The notes: a model not told the origin generated them from the letters alone. DNA of 64,000 nucleotides from Sporosarcina sp. P34 (GCF_002743375.1 NZ_PDZC01000002.1:310001-374000), one strand, 5' to 3'; numbered from the stretch's first letter, positions 8,882 to 18,804 are shown. Program-made: numbers and translations.

Positions 8882-9826
8882 ATGGATGAGCGGTTAGACT
8901 TATTACCTTGCGGATATTTCGTCTTAACAAATGGCTGGGAGTTTGTTGAAATGAATCAGACGATGCGAGATATATTACGCCTAGACAAAATGCCGCGACA
9001 TATGCATGATGTGTTAACAGTCCCATCTAAAGTCTATTTCCAAACCTATTTCGTACCGTCAATTGCTGTACACCATGAAATACGGGAAATGTATCTAAAC
9101 TTTAAAGTAGATAAACGCCCCCTTCCTGCATTGATGAATGTTAGTAAACGTAATGGACTGTATGAAGGGATCGTTGTCCAGATTAAAGTACGGGATGAAT
9201 ATGAGAATCAGTTATTAAAATCAAAAAAAGAAGCGGAGAAAATTCAACAACAGACGGATGAAGCGTACAATAAATTGCTTGGATTGCTTGAGGAAGTAAA
9301 ATACAAGCAACAGCAACTTCTTGAATTGAATGAAGAACTTCAAGAACTAGCGACACGGGATGAATTGACTGGACTTTATAATCGTCGTGTATTCCGAAGA
9401 AGTTTAGCAGCTGCAATCGATCGTGCAAAACTCCATACGCCATGTTCATTCTCCTTATTGTTGTTTGACATCGACCATTTCAAAACCGTAAATGATACAC
9501 ACGGTCATCAAGTAGGAGATGAAGTACTGAAGGAATTAGCTTGTAAGTTGGAGAACAAAATTTATTCTCCCGACATAGTAGCACGAATTGGCGGCGAAGA
9601 ATTTGCCATACTATTCGATGATCCTGATCACCAACGGAACTGTGAAAGAGCAGAAGAGCTTCGAAGCTATATAGAGAACTGTGAATTGAGTAACATCTCG
9701 ATCACCGTTAGTATGGGAATCACGAGTTTCCAAAAAGGCGACCAATCGAAGTATATTTATGGCAGAGCGGATGACGCTCAATATACTTCTAAACGTAACG
9801 GTCGAAATCGTCTAACATGCATATAA
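8882..9826 (+). CDS. PAS-GGDEF diguanylate cyclase, partner of RsbQ-like hydrolase
   Basis: A 314-residue protein. Residues 1-105 look like a PAS sensory domain (LPCGYFVLTNGWEFVEMNQTM) as found in RsbP. Residues about 105-155 are a coiled coil, and about 157-312 form a GGDEF domain with DELTGLYNRR, FDIDHFKTVND and the active-site variant RIGGEEF, so c-di-GMP synthesis is expected. An RxxD inhibitory site is not obvious before GGEEF. It is 3 nt downstream of the RsbQ-like gene, with which it must be co-transcribed. My inference is that the hydrolase product is sensed by the PAS domain and converted to a c-di-GMP signal. Confidence 0.88.
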   Translation: MDERLDLLPCGYFVLTNGWEFVEMNQTMRDILRLDKMPRHMHDVLTVPSKVYFQTYFVPSIAVHHEIREMYLNFKVDKRPLPALMNVSKRNGLYEGIVVQIKVRDEYENQLLKSKKEAEKIQQQTDEAYNKLLGLLEEVKYKQQQLLELNEELQELATRDELTGLYNRRVFRRSLAAAIDRAKLHTPCSFSLLLFDIDHFKTVNDTHGHQVGDEVLKELACKLENKIYSPDIVARIGGEEFAILFDDPDHQRNCERAEELRSYIENCELSNISITVSMGITSFQKGDQSKYIYGRADDAQYTSKRNGRNRLTCI

Positions 9827-9864
9827 AAACGACACTACTTATAACATGTAGTGTCGTTTTTATA
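9826..9864 (+). terminator. Terminator of the rsbQ-GGDEF operon (probably bidirectional)
   Basis: AAAACGACACTAC and GTAGTGTCGTTTT form a nearly perfect hairpin with A- and T-runs on both sides. It also sits 14 nt from the stop of the convergent MFS gene. Confidence 0.88.
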
Positions 9865-9877
9865 TAGTTTATCATTT

Positions 9878-11062
9878 CTATTCCACGATAGCACGTTGAC
9901 GCATCTGACTGAACAGCATGAATAAGCCAAGCGCGATTAGTACTACAACCATGAGAACCAAATACAGTTGTTGGTAGCCGATGATCGGTACAAGTAATCC
10001 GAGTACATACGGACCAAAGCCAAAACCCATGTCTAAGAAGATGAAGAACGTGGATGTAGCAACACCTAAGCGCTCAGGTTTCACGCCCTGCAACGCAATC
10101 GCTTGTGCACATGATTGAAAGTTTCCAAACCCGAGTCCAAGGACACCACCCGCAAGCAATAGCATCCAACCTGCATTTGTCTCGCTTAATACTAACAAGC
10201 CGCCAGCAAATAATGATAATGAAGGATAGACGACAAACTTACTCCCCTTTATATCCAATAGCTTTCCAGTGTATGGTCTCGAGAGCAGTACAGCAATGGC
10301 ATATACTAAAAAGAAGAAGCTGGCTGAACTGACTAAGTTGAGTTCTGCTGCATAGAACGAAATGAATGACAGCACACCAGAATAGGCAATAGCAGCTAAC
10401 AAAGTCACGAACGCGATCGGTAATGCGCGCACTTCTACTAATCCGTTAACTCCAAGTTTCTTTGTGGGTGTTTGTACATTCTTTTTAGGCATGACCATGG
10501 GGTTTTTCTTAACAAAAGTGAACATGGCTGCACAACTAACACTGAGTGCCAGACAAAACATAAAGAGTACATTGAAATGATAGTGCTGACTTAGGAAAAT
10601 ACCGAAAAATGGCCCAACCGCTGTAGCCAGGACCGAGCTTAAACTGAAATACCCAATACCTTCACCTCGACGTGAAGGGGGTAGCATTTGAGCTACCATC
10701 GTGCCAGTGGCGGTCGAAGATATACCAAGTCCAACTCCATGAAAGAATCGGTTTGCCATCAATAAGGGTAAGTTACCTACACCAAGATAAAAGATGGATG
10801 CCACTACAGAGACTAACAATCCTATCAATAGAATCCTCCGGCTACCGACCTTTTCTATTAAACCACCTACTGCAAGGCGTGCACAAAGTGTTCCAATGAT
10901 GAAAATGCCTGACACGAGACCTGCAACACTAGTTGATACGCCATACTCCTTCACTGAATAAGGCGCAATGGTAACTATAAGTAAATACATTACTAGCATT
11001 AAGAAGAAGTTGATGATAGATATAACGACAAAGTCTTTTGTCCAAATGGTCCTATTTTCCAT
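9878..11062 (-). CDS. MFS transporter, 12-TM, drug/metabolite type
   Basis: A 394-residue major facilitator with about 12 hydrophobic helices. The loop 2-3 motif is seen as GGLIEKVGSRR, with RFFHGVGLGISSTATGTMVAQMLPPSRRGEGIGYF in helices 4-5 matching the multidrug-type antiporter motif region. The middle loop is basic (MPKKNVQTPTKK). The substrate cannot be predicted; similar proteins are annotated as YfiS-, YxaM- or arabinose-efflux-like. It is monocistronic and convergent with the GGDEF operon. The ATG at 11062 has only a weak GAGAG ribosome site. Family certain, function open. Confidence 0.85.
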   Translation of the reverse strand: MENRTIWTKDFVVISIINFFLMLVMYLLIVTIAPYSVKEYGVSTSVAGLVSGIFIIGTLCARLAVGGLIEKVGSRRILLIGLLVSVVASIFYLGVGNLPLLMANRFFHGVGLGISSTATGTMVAQMLPPSRRGEGIGYFSLSSVLATAVGPFFGIFLSQHYHFNVLFMFCLALSVSCAAMFTFVKKNPMVMPKKNVQTPTKKLGVNGLVEVRALPIAFVTLLAAIAYSGVLSFISFYAAELNLVSSASFFFLVYAIAVLLSRPYTGKLLDIKGSKFVVYPSLSLFAGGLLVLSETNAGWMLLLAGGVLGLGFGNFQSCAQAIALQGVKPERLGVATSTFFIFLDMGFGFGPYVLGLLVPIIGYQQLYLVLMVVVLIALGLFMLFSQMRQRAIVE

Positions 11063-11357
11063 TTTACCACTCTCTCAATTATGAAGATTTTTATTCCTTC
11101 GTTTTCTTACACGTACGCCCACTTCTAACTCTTTCCCTGTGGCATCATCAAGTATATTCTCTTAAAACACTTCCAAGTCTACCATACTACTTAAATTCGA
11201 TGTTCGTCCTTGTTTTGCTAGACAACTTTAATGACACTTGGCTTTTCAACTTTTCTACGTGCAGCAATTTCTGCTAACGTCATTTTGTCTGAATTTATAC
11301 ATAAACTATATCATTAATCGACATTCGACTAGTATCACTTCATTACTGAACAATAGT
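11063..11357. other. Intergenic region upstream of the MFS gene
   Basis: About 295 bases between the MFS start and the terminator of the SGNH/SLH gene. I see no open frame with a ribosome site, no structured RNA and no repeat. It probably holds the MFS promoter, which I could not place with confidence. Confidence 0.4.
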
Positions 11358-11392
11358 AAAAGGCAAACCCCGATGTGAGGTTTGCCTTTTGA
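11355..11392 (-). terminator. Terminator of the SGNH-SLH gene
   Basis: On the minus strand a 12-bp stem (AAAAGGCAAACC/GGTTTGCCTTTT) follows the stop codon at 11401, with a T-rich end. Confidence 0.85.
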
Positions 11393-11400
11393 CGTGTATA

Positions 11401-13032
11401 TTACTGTGCAATGGCTTCCAATGAATGAACGACCATTTTTGCAGCATGTGCTCGCGTTGTGGGTTGGTTTGGCATGAATTTGCCATTATCCCCTGTTGCG
11501 ATATTCATTTGGTAAAGACCAGCGATTGCCCACTGCGTGTCTTTTGAGAACTTCTGAATATCCGTAAACGGTGCAGCCACTGTTGGAGTGAAAGGCTTTC
11601 CAGTTGCTACTTCATACGTTCGGCTAAGTACTAAAGCTAGTTGCGCACGAGTAATGGGCTTGTTTGGCATGAAGTGACCATTAACTCCATGAACTAAATC
11701 ATGGTCATAAGCCGCTTGAATATCCCTCTTGGTGCTGTCCGCGTAGTCTGCTAAGTCAGTAAATGCCCATTTTGTGCTTTTAGGTTTTAAATCCAGCGCA
11801 CGGACAATGATTGATATAGCTTGTGCACGTGTCAGTGATGCGTCCGGTCGGAAAGTATGGTCTGCATAGCCACTAACAATACCCTTACTTGCCGCCATTT
11901 CGATTACTTCTTTAGCCCAGTGATTTGTGATATCTGTAAACACCATAGTTGGCTCTTTATCTACTGTGTATTTAGTATTCAAGTGTTGTATACTCCTCGT
12001 GCCGTTCTGATTAACGGCTTGAACAGAGAAACGATACTCCTTATTCGGCTCAAGATCTGCAATTTCATAGGACAATACAGGAGACATCACTTCGCCTACC
12101 ATTTTATCGCCAGCAAAGACTTGATACGTCGAGACCATTCCCGTATCAATAACCGGTTTCCAGTTTAACTCTACTGTTGCCGCATTTTTGGCTGTGACAG
12201 TAAGCGCATCTTTAGCAAACCATGAATAGTTCTCCATCAATGATTTATGGAAAGCCTCCATCACTACTTTGTAGCCTGATTGACTTAAATGAATATTTTT
12301 AGGATTAGGCAGGTACGTATAAGGATCCTCGGCAATTTTCTTTGATGTCTCTACAAACTGTGCTGTAGTGCCTGTCATACCTTTTTTAATCGCGTCATTT
12401 AACGTGATGACGAGCTGATTCACTACAGGTTGATTTTGTGGACTCAAGTAAGGGAATGGGTTGTAATAGCCCATCACATATACTTGTGCATCCGGGTTCA
12501 GTTGATAAATTTTAGCCAAGATCTTTTGCGTATTCATTCCTACTTTCATTATAGCTGCTTGTAATTCCTCTGGATTGAATTGCGGTGTGCCGTTGTCATC
12601 AAACGTAACCTTTGGTAACACATCATTTGCGCCAATTGTTAACGTAATGAGATCTGCTTCTTTCACCGATTGATGAAGGCTAGCGGTTTTATCAGAATGT
12701 CCGATACCTATGATCGGCTTCGTGACATCCATCTCAAAATCCTTCAAAATATCGTCCGTTTTATATCCGGGGTACGAAAATCCTTTGTTGCTCGCTTGCA
12801 ATACTTCACTTGTAACCAGTTCCTCTGCTAAAAAGTCTGTATAGCCTTTACCTAGTTCGTTATTCGGTGTGACACCCGCCGCTAATGAATCCCCTAGCGC
12901 TAAATAATTAATAGGTGAAATCCACGTAGGTGCTTTTTCAGGATCTGCAGCAGACGTTTGTAACGGGAGGATAGCCATTTGCAAAACTAAGGCAAATGTT
13001 ATCACAACATAGCTAAACGACTTTTTGGTCAT
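11401..13032 (-). CDS. Secreted SGNH (GDSL) lipase/esterase with FN3 and three SLH domains
   Basis: A 543-residue surface protein. Residues 1-30 are a signal peptide (basic start, hydrophobic core, LQTSAA). The SGNH hydrolase domain spans about 40-270, with block I ALGDSLAAGV, block III LTIGANDV and a C-terminal histidine in IHLSQSGY. A fibronectin type III-like domain follows (about 280-360, VELNWKPV...YQVFAG). Three S-layer homology repeats complete the protein (FTDITNHWAKEV, FTDLADYADSTK, FTDIQKFSKDTQ, each ending with a TRA motif). SLH domains bind pyruvylated secondary wall polymers, so this esterase should be held on the cell surface. Start at ATG 13032 (MTKKSFSY) after AGGTGG. Substrate unknown. 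Confidence 0.9.
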   Translation of the reverse strand: MTKKSFSYVVITFALVLQMAILPLQTSAADPEKAPTWISPINYLALGDSLAAGVTPNNELGKGYTDFLAEELVTSEVLQASNKGFSYPGYKTDDILKDFEMDVTKPIIGIGHSDKTASLHQSVKEADLITLTIGANDVLPKVTFDDNGTPQFNPEELQAAIMKVGMNTQKILAKIYQLNPDAQVYVMGYYNPFPYLSPQNQPVVNQLVITLNDAIKKGMTGTTAQFVETSKKIAEDPYTYLPNPKNIHLSQSGYKVVMEAFHKSLMENYSWFAKDALTVTAKNAATVELNWKPVIDTGMVSTYQVFAGDKMVGEVMSPVLSYEIADLEPNKEYRFSVQAVNQNGTRSIQHLNTKYTVDKEPTMVFTDITNHWAKEVIEMAASKGIVSGYADHTFRPDASLTRAQAISIIVRALDLKPKSTKWAFTDLADYADSTKRDIQAAYDHDLVHGVNGHFMPNKPITRAQLALVLSRTYEVATGKPFTPTVAAPFTDIQKFSKDTQWAIAGLYQMNIATGDNGKFMPNQPTTRAHAAKMVVHSLEAIAQ

Positions 13033-13099
13033 TATACATACCACCTTTCCATTTTCAGATTATTATAAATTCAATAATAGTCGCTAGCTTGCCAGTTTG

Positions 13100-13918
13100 T
13101 CAAATCTCAGTTCGAACATCCCACAGTTCTGGAAAAAAGCGATGATCAAGTACAGATTTTAGATAACGTACTCCCGAAGAGCCACCTGTACCTTGCTTAA
13201 ATCCAATAATACGCTCCACTGTTTTCATATGCCTAAAGCGCCATTGTTGATGGCTGTCTTCGATATCCACGAGCTTTTCTGCCAATTGATACAAATCCCA
13301 ATATTGATCTACATTGCGATAGACTTCAAGCCATGCAGCCGTAACACTCGGATCGCCCTCGTAAGTAATTGAAAAATCACGTGTTAGTAAGTTCGGATTG
13401 ATAGCAAAGCCTGCACGTGCCAACGCTTGAATGGCTACATCATAAATCCCTGGGGCTTGATACGCTTTCGCCAATCTCGCTGACAGCTCGGAATCCTTTT
13501 CATAGATTTTAATAATATGTGGTTGCTTATAACCTAAAGCAAACTCAATCAAACGATTTTGATAGGATTGGAACCCTGAGGCCTTACCTAAACTGTCCCG
13601 AAATTCCATGTATTCGGCAGGTGTCAACGTAGCTAGTACATCCCAGGCCTGAATAATCTGAGTCTGAACTTTCGAGACGCGTGCAAGCATTTTAAACGCT
13701 TCTGGTAACTCATCTTGCTGAATTGATTCGATCGCTGTTTCCAGCTCATGTAAAATCAGCTTCATCCACAATTCATTCACTTGATGAATCACGATGAAAA
13801 GCATTTCATCATGATGTCCTGACAAACGTTCTTGGCTCGATAGCACCTTATCTAAATGTAAATACTCACCGTACGTCATCGATTCGCGGAAATCGGTGTA
13901 AATTCCTTTCTCCTTCAT
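13100..13918 (-). CDS. kynA: Tryptophan 2,3-dioxygenase
   Basis: A 272-residue haem enzyme that opens the indole ring of tryptophan to N-formylkynurenine. Family segments visible are [38 protein letters not shown] (with substrate and haem-pocket residues) and [20 protein letters not shown] near the C-terminus, which contains the proximal histidine and the GTGGS loop. It is the last gene of kynU-kynB-kynA, 2 nt after kynB, with an AGGAGG ribosome site. The three genes together convert tryptophan to anthranilate and alanine. Length is typical for bacterial KynA. Confidence 0.95.
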   Translation of the reverse strand: MKEKGIYTDFRESMTYGEYLHLDKVLSSQERLSGHHDEMLFIVIHQVNELWMKLILHELETAIESIQQDELPEAFKMLARVSKVQTQIIQAWDVLATLTPAEYMEFRDSLGKASGFQSYQNRLIEFALGYKQPHIIKIYEKDSELSARLAKAYQAPGIYDVAIQALARAGFAINPNLLTRDFSITYEGDPSVTAAWLEVYRNVDQYWDLYQLAEKLVDIEDSHQQWRFRHMKTVERIIGFKQGTGGSSGVRYLKSVLDHRFFPELWDVRTEI

Positions 13919-13920
13919 AG

Positions 13921-14547
13921 CTACAACCTCCTGACGACTGCACGGACGGGACTTCCATCCGCATCTTCTAGTGCCAATGGCAATGCAACTAATTCATAAT
14001 ATCCTTCTTCCAATGAATGCAATACTAGATTCTCGATGATGATCACATCATTGCGATATAACGAATGATGACCAGGTAGATCTTTACTAGTCTCCGAATC
14101 AACAGATGGCATATCCACGCCGATTAGACGTATACCCCGCTCTTTCAATAATGGTCCGACATCTTCTCCGATAACCGTGAAGTTCTCAGGAAACTTCGTT
14201 GGTGTTGGATGACTCCCCGTTTTCAATAATAAGCGTTCTGCGCCGCCGAAATCAAACGGCTCTAAGTCTGCCTTTGTCACACAACGAACCCCTGTTACAT
14301 CTACCAAACAAGCTTTGCCTATATACAAATCCACTGGTAATTCCAAGATTTTTAATCCATCGTCATCATAATGAAAAGGTGCATCCGTATGCGTGCCGAT
14401 ATGTGTACTCATCGTTAATTTGCCGATATTAACGGAACCGGATTGCTCTTTCGTTACGGTTACTTCATAGGTAAACGGTGTGTCGCCAGGCCACTCCGCA
14501 ATATGTTGGTTCAAAGGTTGTGTAATATCGATCCACTGATTCGTCAT
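13921..14547 (-). CDS. kynB: Kynurenine formamidase
   Basis: A 208-residue metal-dependent cyclase-like amidase that hydrolyses N-formylkynurenine to kynurenine and formate. The signature [11 protein letters not shown] (zinc-binding HxGTHxDxPxH) is intact, as is the C-terminal [17 protein letters not shown] segment typical of KynB. It overlaps the end of kynU by 4 nt and is followed 2 nt later by kynA. Length matches other bacterial KynB. Confidence 0.95.
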   Translation of the reverse strand: MTNQWIDITQPLNQHIAEWPGDTPFTYEVTVTKEQSGSVNIGKLTMSTHIGTHTDAPFHYDDDGLKILELPVDLYIGKACLVDVTGVRCVTKADLEPFDFGGAERLLLKTGSHPTPTKFPENFTVIGEDVGPLLKERGIRLIGVDMPSVDSETSKDLPGHHSLYRNDVIIIENLVLHSLEEGYYELVALPLALEDADGSPVRAVVRRL

Positions 14548-15815
14548 GCTACTACCCCGCGTTCATTCGGAAACTGTTTATATAGATTTTCTCGCATAAT
14601 ATTTTTGAGGATTTGTACCGTTTGCCAAACGTCTTCGAATGAATTATACAATGCAACAGGTGCTAGCCGAATACCGTCAGGTGCACGGAAGTCTGGAACG
14701 ACGCCTTGTGCTTTCAATGCTTGACATATTCTTGCCGCTTCCTTGTGCTGTAGTAATAAGTGGCCTCCACGCGAATCGTCTAGTGGATTCCCAATACCAA
14801 AAGAATACGCACCTAGTTCATTCTCTATACAACACAACATAAAGCTCGTCAGTTTCAATGACTTCTTACGGATTTCCTCCATTCCAAGCTCCTCGAACAT
14901 TTCAAGTGAACCGAGTAGCGGAGCCAGGCTCAATATATGCGGTGTGCCGATTTGGTATGCGCCCGCATCTATTGCAGGAGTCATCGAATGATTCATATCA
15001 AATTGCTTGTTCTTATCAGAGCCGAACCATCCTGCAAGTCCTGCTTCTTTACCAAAATGTCGTTCATTGACGAATAAACCACCGACAGAACCAGGTCCGC
15101 CATTCAAATGTTTATATGTACACCAAAAAGCGAAATCTACGCCCCATTCGTGAAGTGCATGCGTTACGGATCCTATCGAATGCGATAAATCGAACCCAAT
15201 TGGGATACCTCTTTCTCTTGCCGCTTGCGTAAGCGTTTTCATGTCCAGCACCTGACCACTACGATACAAAACGGATGGCAGTACAATCAACGCGACATCC
15301 TCCGTCATGGCATCAATGATTCGGTTTTCATCCAACGTTAAACCATCTTCACTTTTCACACGAATCAGATGCTCTTCCGGATCCAGGCCCTGTACACGTA
15401 TCTGACTTTGTAAAGCATAAATATCTGACGGAAAATTTAATTCATCCGCAAGTATTTTCGTTCGTTTCTCCGAAGGCCGATAAAATGTAGAAATCATTTG
15501 ATGTAGATTCGTCGTAGTGGAGCCCGTCGCAATTACTTCCGACTTTTCCCCACCAACTAGCGGTGCCATTCTTCCACCTATTTGTTCTGCCATGTAATAC
15601 CACGGATGCATTCCTTCCGTCCAGCCATCAATTGCAAGTGTTTTCCAAGTGTCTAACAGTTCGAATAACTTTTTCTCTGCACGCTTTGATAATAATCCAA
15701 GTGAATTACCATCCATATAGATTTTCTCTAACGGTAAATAAAATTCTTCTCTGTAAGATGCAAGTACATCTCGCTGATCTAGTGTTTTTGCGTACTCTAA
15801 CGTATTGGAGTTCAT
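14544..15815 (-). CDS. kynU: Kynureninase
   Basis: A 423-residue pyridoxal-phosphate enzyme of fold type I that cleaves kynurenine to anthranilate and alanine. The PLP lysine lies in [11 protein letters not shown]; the aspartate that binds the PLP ring is in [18 protein letters not shown] and STTTNLHQ are further family motifs. It is the first gene of the kyn operon. The anthranilate made could feed quinolone, siderophore or tryptophan recycling, but no such pathway is in the window. A palindrome at 15845-15863 in the promoter region suggests a dedicated repressor. Confidence 0.95.
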   Translation of the reverse strand: MNSNTLEYAKTLDQRDVLASYREEFYLPLEKIYMDGNSLGLLSKRAEKKLFELLDTWKTLAIDGWTEGMHPWYYMAEQIGGRMAPLVGGEKSEVIATGSTTTNLHQMISTFYRPSEKRTKILADELNFPSDIYALQSQIRVQGLDPEEHLIRVKSEDGLTLDENRIIDAMTEDVALIVLPSVLYRSGQVLDMKTLTQAARERGIPIGFDLSHSIGSVTHALHEWGVDFAFWCTYKHLNGGPGSVGGLFVNERHFGKEAGLAGWFGSDKNKQFDMNHSMTPAIDAGAYQIGTPHILSLAPLLGSLEMFEELGMEEIRKKSLKLTSFMLCCIENELGAYSFGIGNPLDDSRGGHLLLQHKEAARICQALKAQGVVPDFRAPDGIRLAPVALYNSFEDVWQTVQILKNIMRENLYKQFPNERGVVA

Positions 15816-15844
15816 ATATATTCTCCTTTCTAACTGTACATAAA

Positions 15845-15863
15845 TAATACCATACTGGCATTA
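15845..15863. promoter_or_regulatory. Candidate operator between kynU and atl
   Basis: TAATACCATACTGGCATTA is a 19-bp near-perfect palindrome (TAAT-x-CCA-N3-TGG-x-ATTA) 30 nt upstream of the kynU start, close to candidate -10 elements of the kyn operon on the minus strand. The binding protein is not encoded next to it. Confidence 0.45.
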
Positions 15864-15939
15864 TATGTCGTCTGAATATTGGCATGACCTCCCGCGACAT
15901 TCTATGCTAGACTTTATTGAAAAGGAGGCTGTCACCACT

Positions 15940-16254
15940 ATGGAAACATTTACAGAACAGGCCGTGGCAATCATTCAAGCTATTCCTCCAGGTCGTGTGA
16001 TGACCTATGGACAAGTAGCCGCAGAAGCGGGCAACCCTCGTGGCGCAAGACAAATCTCACGTATTTTACATTCGATGAGTGCTAAATATGAATTACCTTG
16101 GCATCGTATCATTAATGCACAAGGCGGAATCTCTACTCCGGAAAACGCACAAAGTAAAGGTGAAACGCAACGTGAACGATTGCTCGCGGAAGGTGTTCAA
16201 TTCAATGAAAATGGCCGTGTCCCTCTCGATACGTATCGCTGGCACCCTGATTGA
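15940..16254 (+). CDS. Alkyltransferase-like protein (ATL)
   Basis: A 104-residue homologue of the C-terminal DNA-binding domain of O6-alkylguanine-DNA alkyltransferase. The methyl-acceptor motif PCHR is replaced by PWHR (LPWHRIINAQGGIS), the mark of ATL proteins, which bind O6-alkylguanine, flip it and recruit nucleotide excision repair instead of transferring the alkyl group. The helix-turn-helix (MTYGQVAAEAGNPRGARQISRIL) with its arginine finger is intact. ATG 15940 has AAAGGAGG about 9 nt upstream. It is divergent from kynU and followed by a 21-bp periodic repeat array. Confidence 0.9.
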   Translation: METFTEQAVAIIQAIPPGRVMTYGQVAAEAGNPRGARQISRILHSMSAKYELPWHRIINAQGGISTPENAQSKGETQRERLLAEGVQFNENGRVPLDTYRWHPD

Positions 16255-16268
16255 ATGGAAATTTGTTA

Positions 16269-16420
16269 ATAGAGCGGTTGTGGAATTGTTATGAGCGCTT
16301 GAACGAGTCGATAGAGCGTTCATAGTGATGGATAGAGCGGCAGATGGGCAACATAGAGCGGTTAAGGATGAACTACGATCACTTATACTAATTAATGAGC
16401 GCAACAGTTAATTTTCGCTC
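16269..16420. repeat. 21-bp periodic GAGCG array (copy 1)
   Basis: The core GAGCG starts at 16272, 16293, 16314, 16335 and 16356, each exactly 21 bp apart. It is followed by a degenerate GATCA at 16377, GAGCG at 16397 and an inverted CGCTC at 16416. The unit reads roughly NATAGAGCGGTT followed by nine variable bases. It fills the space between the convergent atl gene and the amino-acid ABC operon. A second array of the same design lies at 35710-35870. Seen directly; function unknown. Confidence 0.85.
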
Positions 16421-16429
16421 ATTTCAACA

Positions 16430-16462
16430 CAAAAAATCGCTTGGCATTTAATATGCCAAGCG
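16430..16462 (-). terminator. Terminator of the amino-acid ABC operon
   Basis: CGCTTGGCAT/ATGCCAAGCG with a short AT loop, followed on the minus strand by ATTTTTTG. Confidence 0.88.
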
Positions 16463-16472
16463 TTATTTGTGT

Positions 16473-17210
16473 CTATACTTGTAATAAACTCAAAAACTTC
16501 TTCGTTCGCTCATGTTTTGGATGGTTGAAGATCTCAGCTGGTGCACCGCGTTCTACAATGACACCTTCATCAATAAAGATTACTTCATCAGCCACTTCCT
16601 TAGCGAACCTCATTTCATGTGTTACGACAGCCATCGTCATACCTTCATGCGCTAGATCCTTCATGACGCGAAGTACTTCACCGACAAGTTCAGGATCTAG
16701 AGCGGATGTCGGTTCATCGAATAACATGACTTTCGGATCCATCGCAAGCGCTCGTGCAATCGCGACACGTTGTTGCTGACCGCCTGAAAGTTGGAATGGA
16801 TACTTGTCTTTATGATCAGCCAACCCTACTTTATCAAGTAGAAGTTCTGCCTTCTTCACGGCTTCCTTATGCGATAGCCCTTTGACTGTAGTGAGACCTT
16901 CTGTTACATTACCTGTCGTTGTCAGATGCGGAAACAGATTATAGCCCTGAAATACCATTCCTGTCAATCGACGGAATGCACTAATAGATTTTTTAGAGAC
17001 CGCTGAATTAAAGTCTAACTTCTGCCCATCTATAGACAGCACACCACCATTCGGTGTTTCAAGCACATTCAAACAACGTAACAACGTAGATTTACCAGAA
17101 CCCGATGGACCAATTATCACGACCACTTTTCCCTGTTCGATTTCTAAATCTACATTTTTTATCACTTCTTGCGATCCGAAAGACTTTTTCAGTCCTTGTA
17201 TAGAAATCAT
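16473..17210 (-). CDS. Polar amino-acid ABC transporter ATP-binding protein
   Basis: A 245-residue ABC ATPase of the GlnQ/TcyN type. Walker A is GPSGSGKST, the Q-loop region is [12 protein letters not shown], the signature is [15 protein letters not shown], Walker B is [12 protein letters not shown] and the H-loop is VTHEMRFA. It energises uptake by the permease encoded immediately upstream (4-nt overlap) with the binding protein at 17913. Amino-acid specificity (cystine, glutamine or other) cannot be told from this subunit. Confidence 0.92.
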   Translation of the reverse strand: MISIQGLKKSFGSQEVIKNVDLEIEQGKVVVIIGPSGSGKSTLLRCLNVLETPNGGVLSIDGQKLDFNSAVSKKSISAFRRLTGMVFQGYNLFPHLTTTGNVTEGLTTVKGLSHKEAVKKAELLLDKVGLADHKDKYPFQLSGGQQQRVAIARALAMDPKVMLFDEPTSALDPELVGEVLRVMKDLAHEGMTMAVVTHEMRFAKEVADEVIFIDEGVIVERGAPAEIFNHPKHERTKKFLSLLQV

Positions 17211-17923
17211 GATAATCCCCCCGTCTTACCGACAACACGATCCAGGCGTATTTCAATTCTCCCTTGAATGATCGACAAGATAAAACAAATCACCCAATAC
17301 ACAAGAGCTGCCATGACATAGACGAATAAAAACTCATAGTTCATAGAGGCAATTTCTTGCGCCCGCCTAAATGTCTCAGCTACTAAAATCGTAGCTGCGA
17401 GCGAAGTATCTTTTACCAATCCAATAAAGGAATTCGAAAGCGGTGGCACAGATACTCTGGCGGCTTGCGGCAAAACAATCTTCCGCAATGCCTGCGAGTA
17501 ATTCATGCCAATAGAATATGCTGCTTCCCACTGTCCTTTAGGAATGGATAGTATAGCTGCTCTAATAATTTCCGAAGCATAGGCACCGACATTCAATGAA
17601 AATCCTATGACCGCAGACGGGAAAGGATCAATGGTAATGCCGATTGTTGGCAACCCGTAGAATATGATAAATAATTGTACAAGCAAAGGGGTTCCGCGGA
17701 TGATTGATACATATATCCGCGCTATTGCTCGTAAGAATTTATTAGATGAAATTCTCGCTAATGCAGTAAAAATTGCAATGATTAATCCAATACTAAATGC
17801 AATGATTGCCAAGGGAATCGTATACTTAATAGCCCCTTCAATCAAAGGCCCGATGGATGTAGATGCGATTTCCTGGAATCTCTGTAACCGTTCGGGACTT
17901 AGTGCAATCGTATTAAGATACAT
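17207..17923 (-). CDS. Polar amino-acid ABC transporter permease (HisM/GlnP family)
   Basis: A 238-residue membrane protein with about five hydrophobic helices. The coupling-helix EAA motif is visible ([30 protein letters not shown]), as is the [17 protein letters not shown] segment of the HisM/GlnP family. It probably forms a homodimer. It overlaps the binding-protein gene by 11 nt and the ATPase gene by 4 nt, consistent with a three-gene operon. The TcyB/YckJ-like pattern suggests cystine but this is not proven. Confidence 0.9.
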   Translation of the reverse strand: MYLNTIALSPERLQRFQEIASTSIGPLIEGAIKYTIPLAIIAFSIGLIIAIFTALARISSNKFLRAIARIYVSIIRGTPLLVQLFIIFYGLPTIGITIDPFPSAVIGFSLNVGAYASEIIRAAILSIPKGQWEAAYSIGMNYSQALRKIVLPQAARVSVPPLSNSFIGLVKDTSLAATILVAETFRRAQEIASMNYEFLFVYVMAALVYWVICFILSIIQGRIEIRLDRVVGKTGGLS

Positions 17924-18734
17924 CTTCGCCGAACCATTTTTCGGAGATCGCCTTTAATGTACCATCTTCACGCATCGCATCCAACGCTTTGTTTATTTCT
18001 TCTATTAAGTCTTCATTGCCTTGTCTGAATAAAAAGGCGCTCTCTGATTGATTGTCTTTAGAGATTTCCTCTTCCTCAATAATTTTAATAGGCGCATCAG
18101 GTTTTTGCTTTAAGTAGTCGAGTGCAGAAAGTTTATCATTGTACGTACCATCTACTCGTTTTGAAATGACTAAGTCGACACCTTGGTTAAAGCCGTCAAT
18201 CTTTATAATTTCCGCGCCATTAGCTTTCGCTAGTTCCCCGTAGTTACTTGTCAATGTCTGCGCAGCTTTTTTTCCTTCCATTCCATCAAACGCAATATCA
18301 GCGTCTTCACGAACAACTAGGACAGAGTTCGAGTGCGTATATGCTTGAGAGAATTCATACTTTGCTTTGCGCTCTTCATTAATACCGACTTGGTTGGCGA
18401 TCATGTCAAAGCGTTTTGCATCTAATCCTGCGAAAACAGCGTCCCACTGTGTTTCAAAAAACTTTGCTTCCACCCCTAGACGTTTAGCCACTTCTTGTGT
18501 AACTTCTACATCATAGCCTGTGAGCTTTCCCGATTCATCATGAAAAGAGAAAGGTGCGTATGTTCCTTCTGTTCCTACATTAAGTACTCCGTTTGCGAGT
18601 ACATCTTCTAGCAACCCGTCTTGCTCTGCCGGTTTTTCAGCGGAGTCGTTGGGTTTACTTTCTTCTTTCCCGCCACATGCTACCAAAAAAGCAGCCAATA
18701 AAACGATCATAAACGGTATAAGTACTTTTTTCAT
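17913..18734 (-). CDS. Amino-acid ABC transporter substrate-binding lipoprotein
   Basis: A 273-residue family-3 solute-binding protein. The start [22 protein letters not shown] is a lipoprotein signal with the lipobox LVAC, followed by a Ser/Glu/Pro linker and the binding domain ([30 protein letters not shown]), ending with the [13 protein letters not shown] motif of the family. It captures an amino acid outside the membrane for the downstream permease and ATPase. It is the first gene of the operon, behind a good sigma-A promoter. Cystine-binding TcyA proteins look similar; ligand not certain. Confidence 0.92.
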   Translation of the reverse strand: MKKVLIPFMIVLLAAFLVACGGKEESKPNDSAEKPAEQDGLLEDVLANGVLNVGTEGTYAPFSFHDESGKLTGYDVEVTQEVAKRLGVEAKFFETQWDAVFAGLDAKRFDMIANQVGINEERKAKYEFSQAYTHSNSVLVVREDADIAFDGMEGKKAAQTLTSNYGELAKANGAEIIKIDGFNQGVDLVISKRVDGTYNDKLSALDYLKQKPDAPIKIIEEEEISKDNQSESAFLFRQGNEDLIEEINKALDAMREDGTLKAISEKWFGEDVS

Positions 18735-18775
18735 TTATAAAACCCCACTATTCTTATAAGTATTTGTTGTTTAGA

Positions 18776-18804
18776 ATCATAAAAGATTGCGTAGACTCTG
18801 TCAA
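18776..18804 (-). promoter_or_regulatory. Sigma-A promoter of the amino-acid ABC operon
   Basis: On the minus strand TTGACA (18804-18799) is followed after 17 nt by TATGAT (18781-18776). Transcription would start near 18769, about 35 nt before the binding-protein ATG. Confidence 0.7.
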
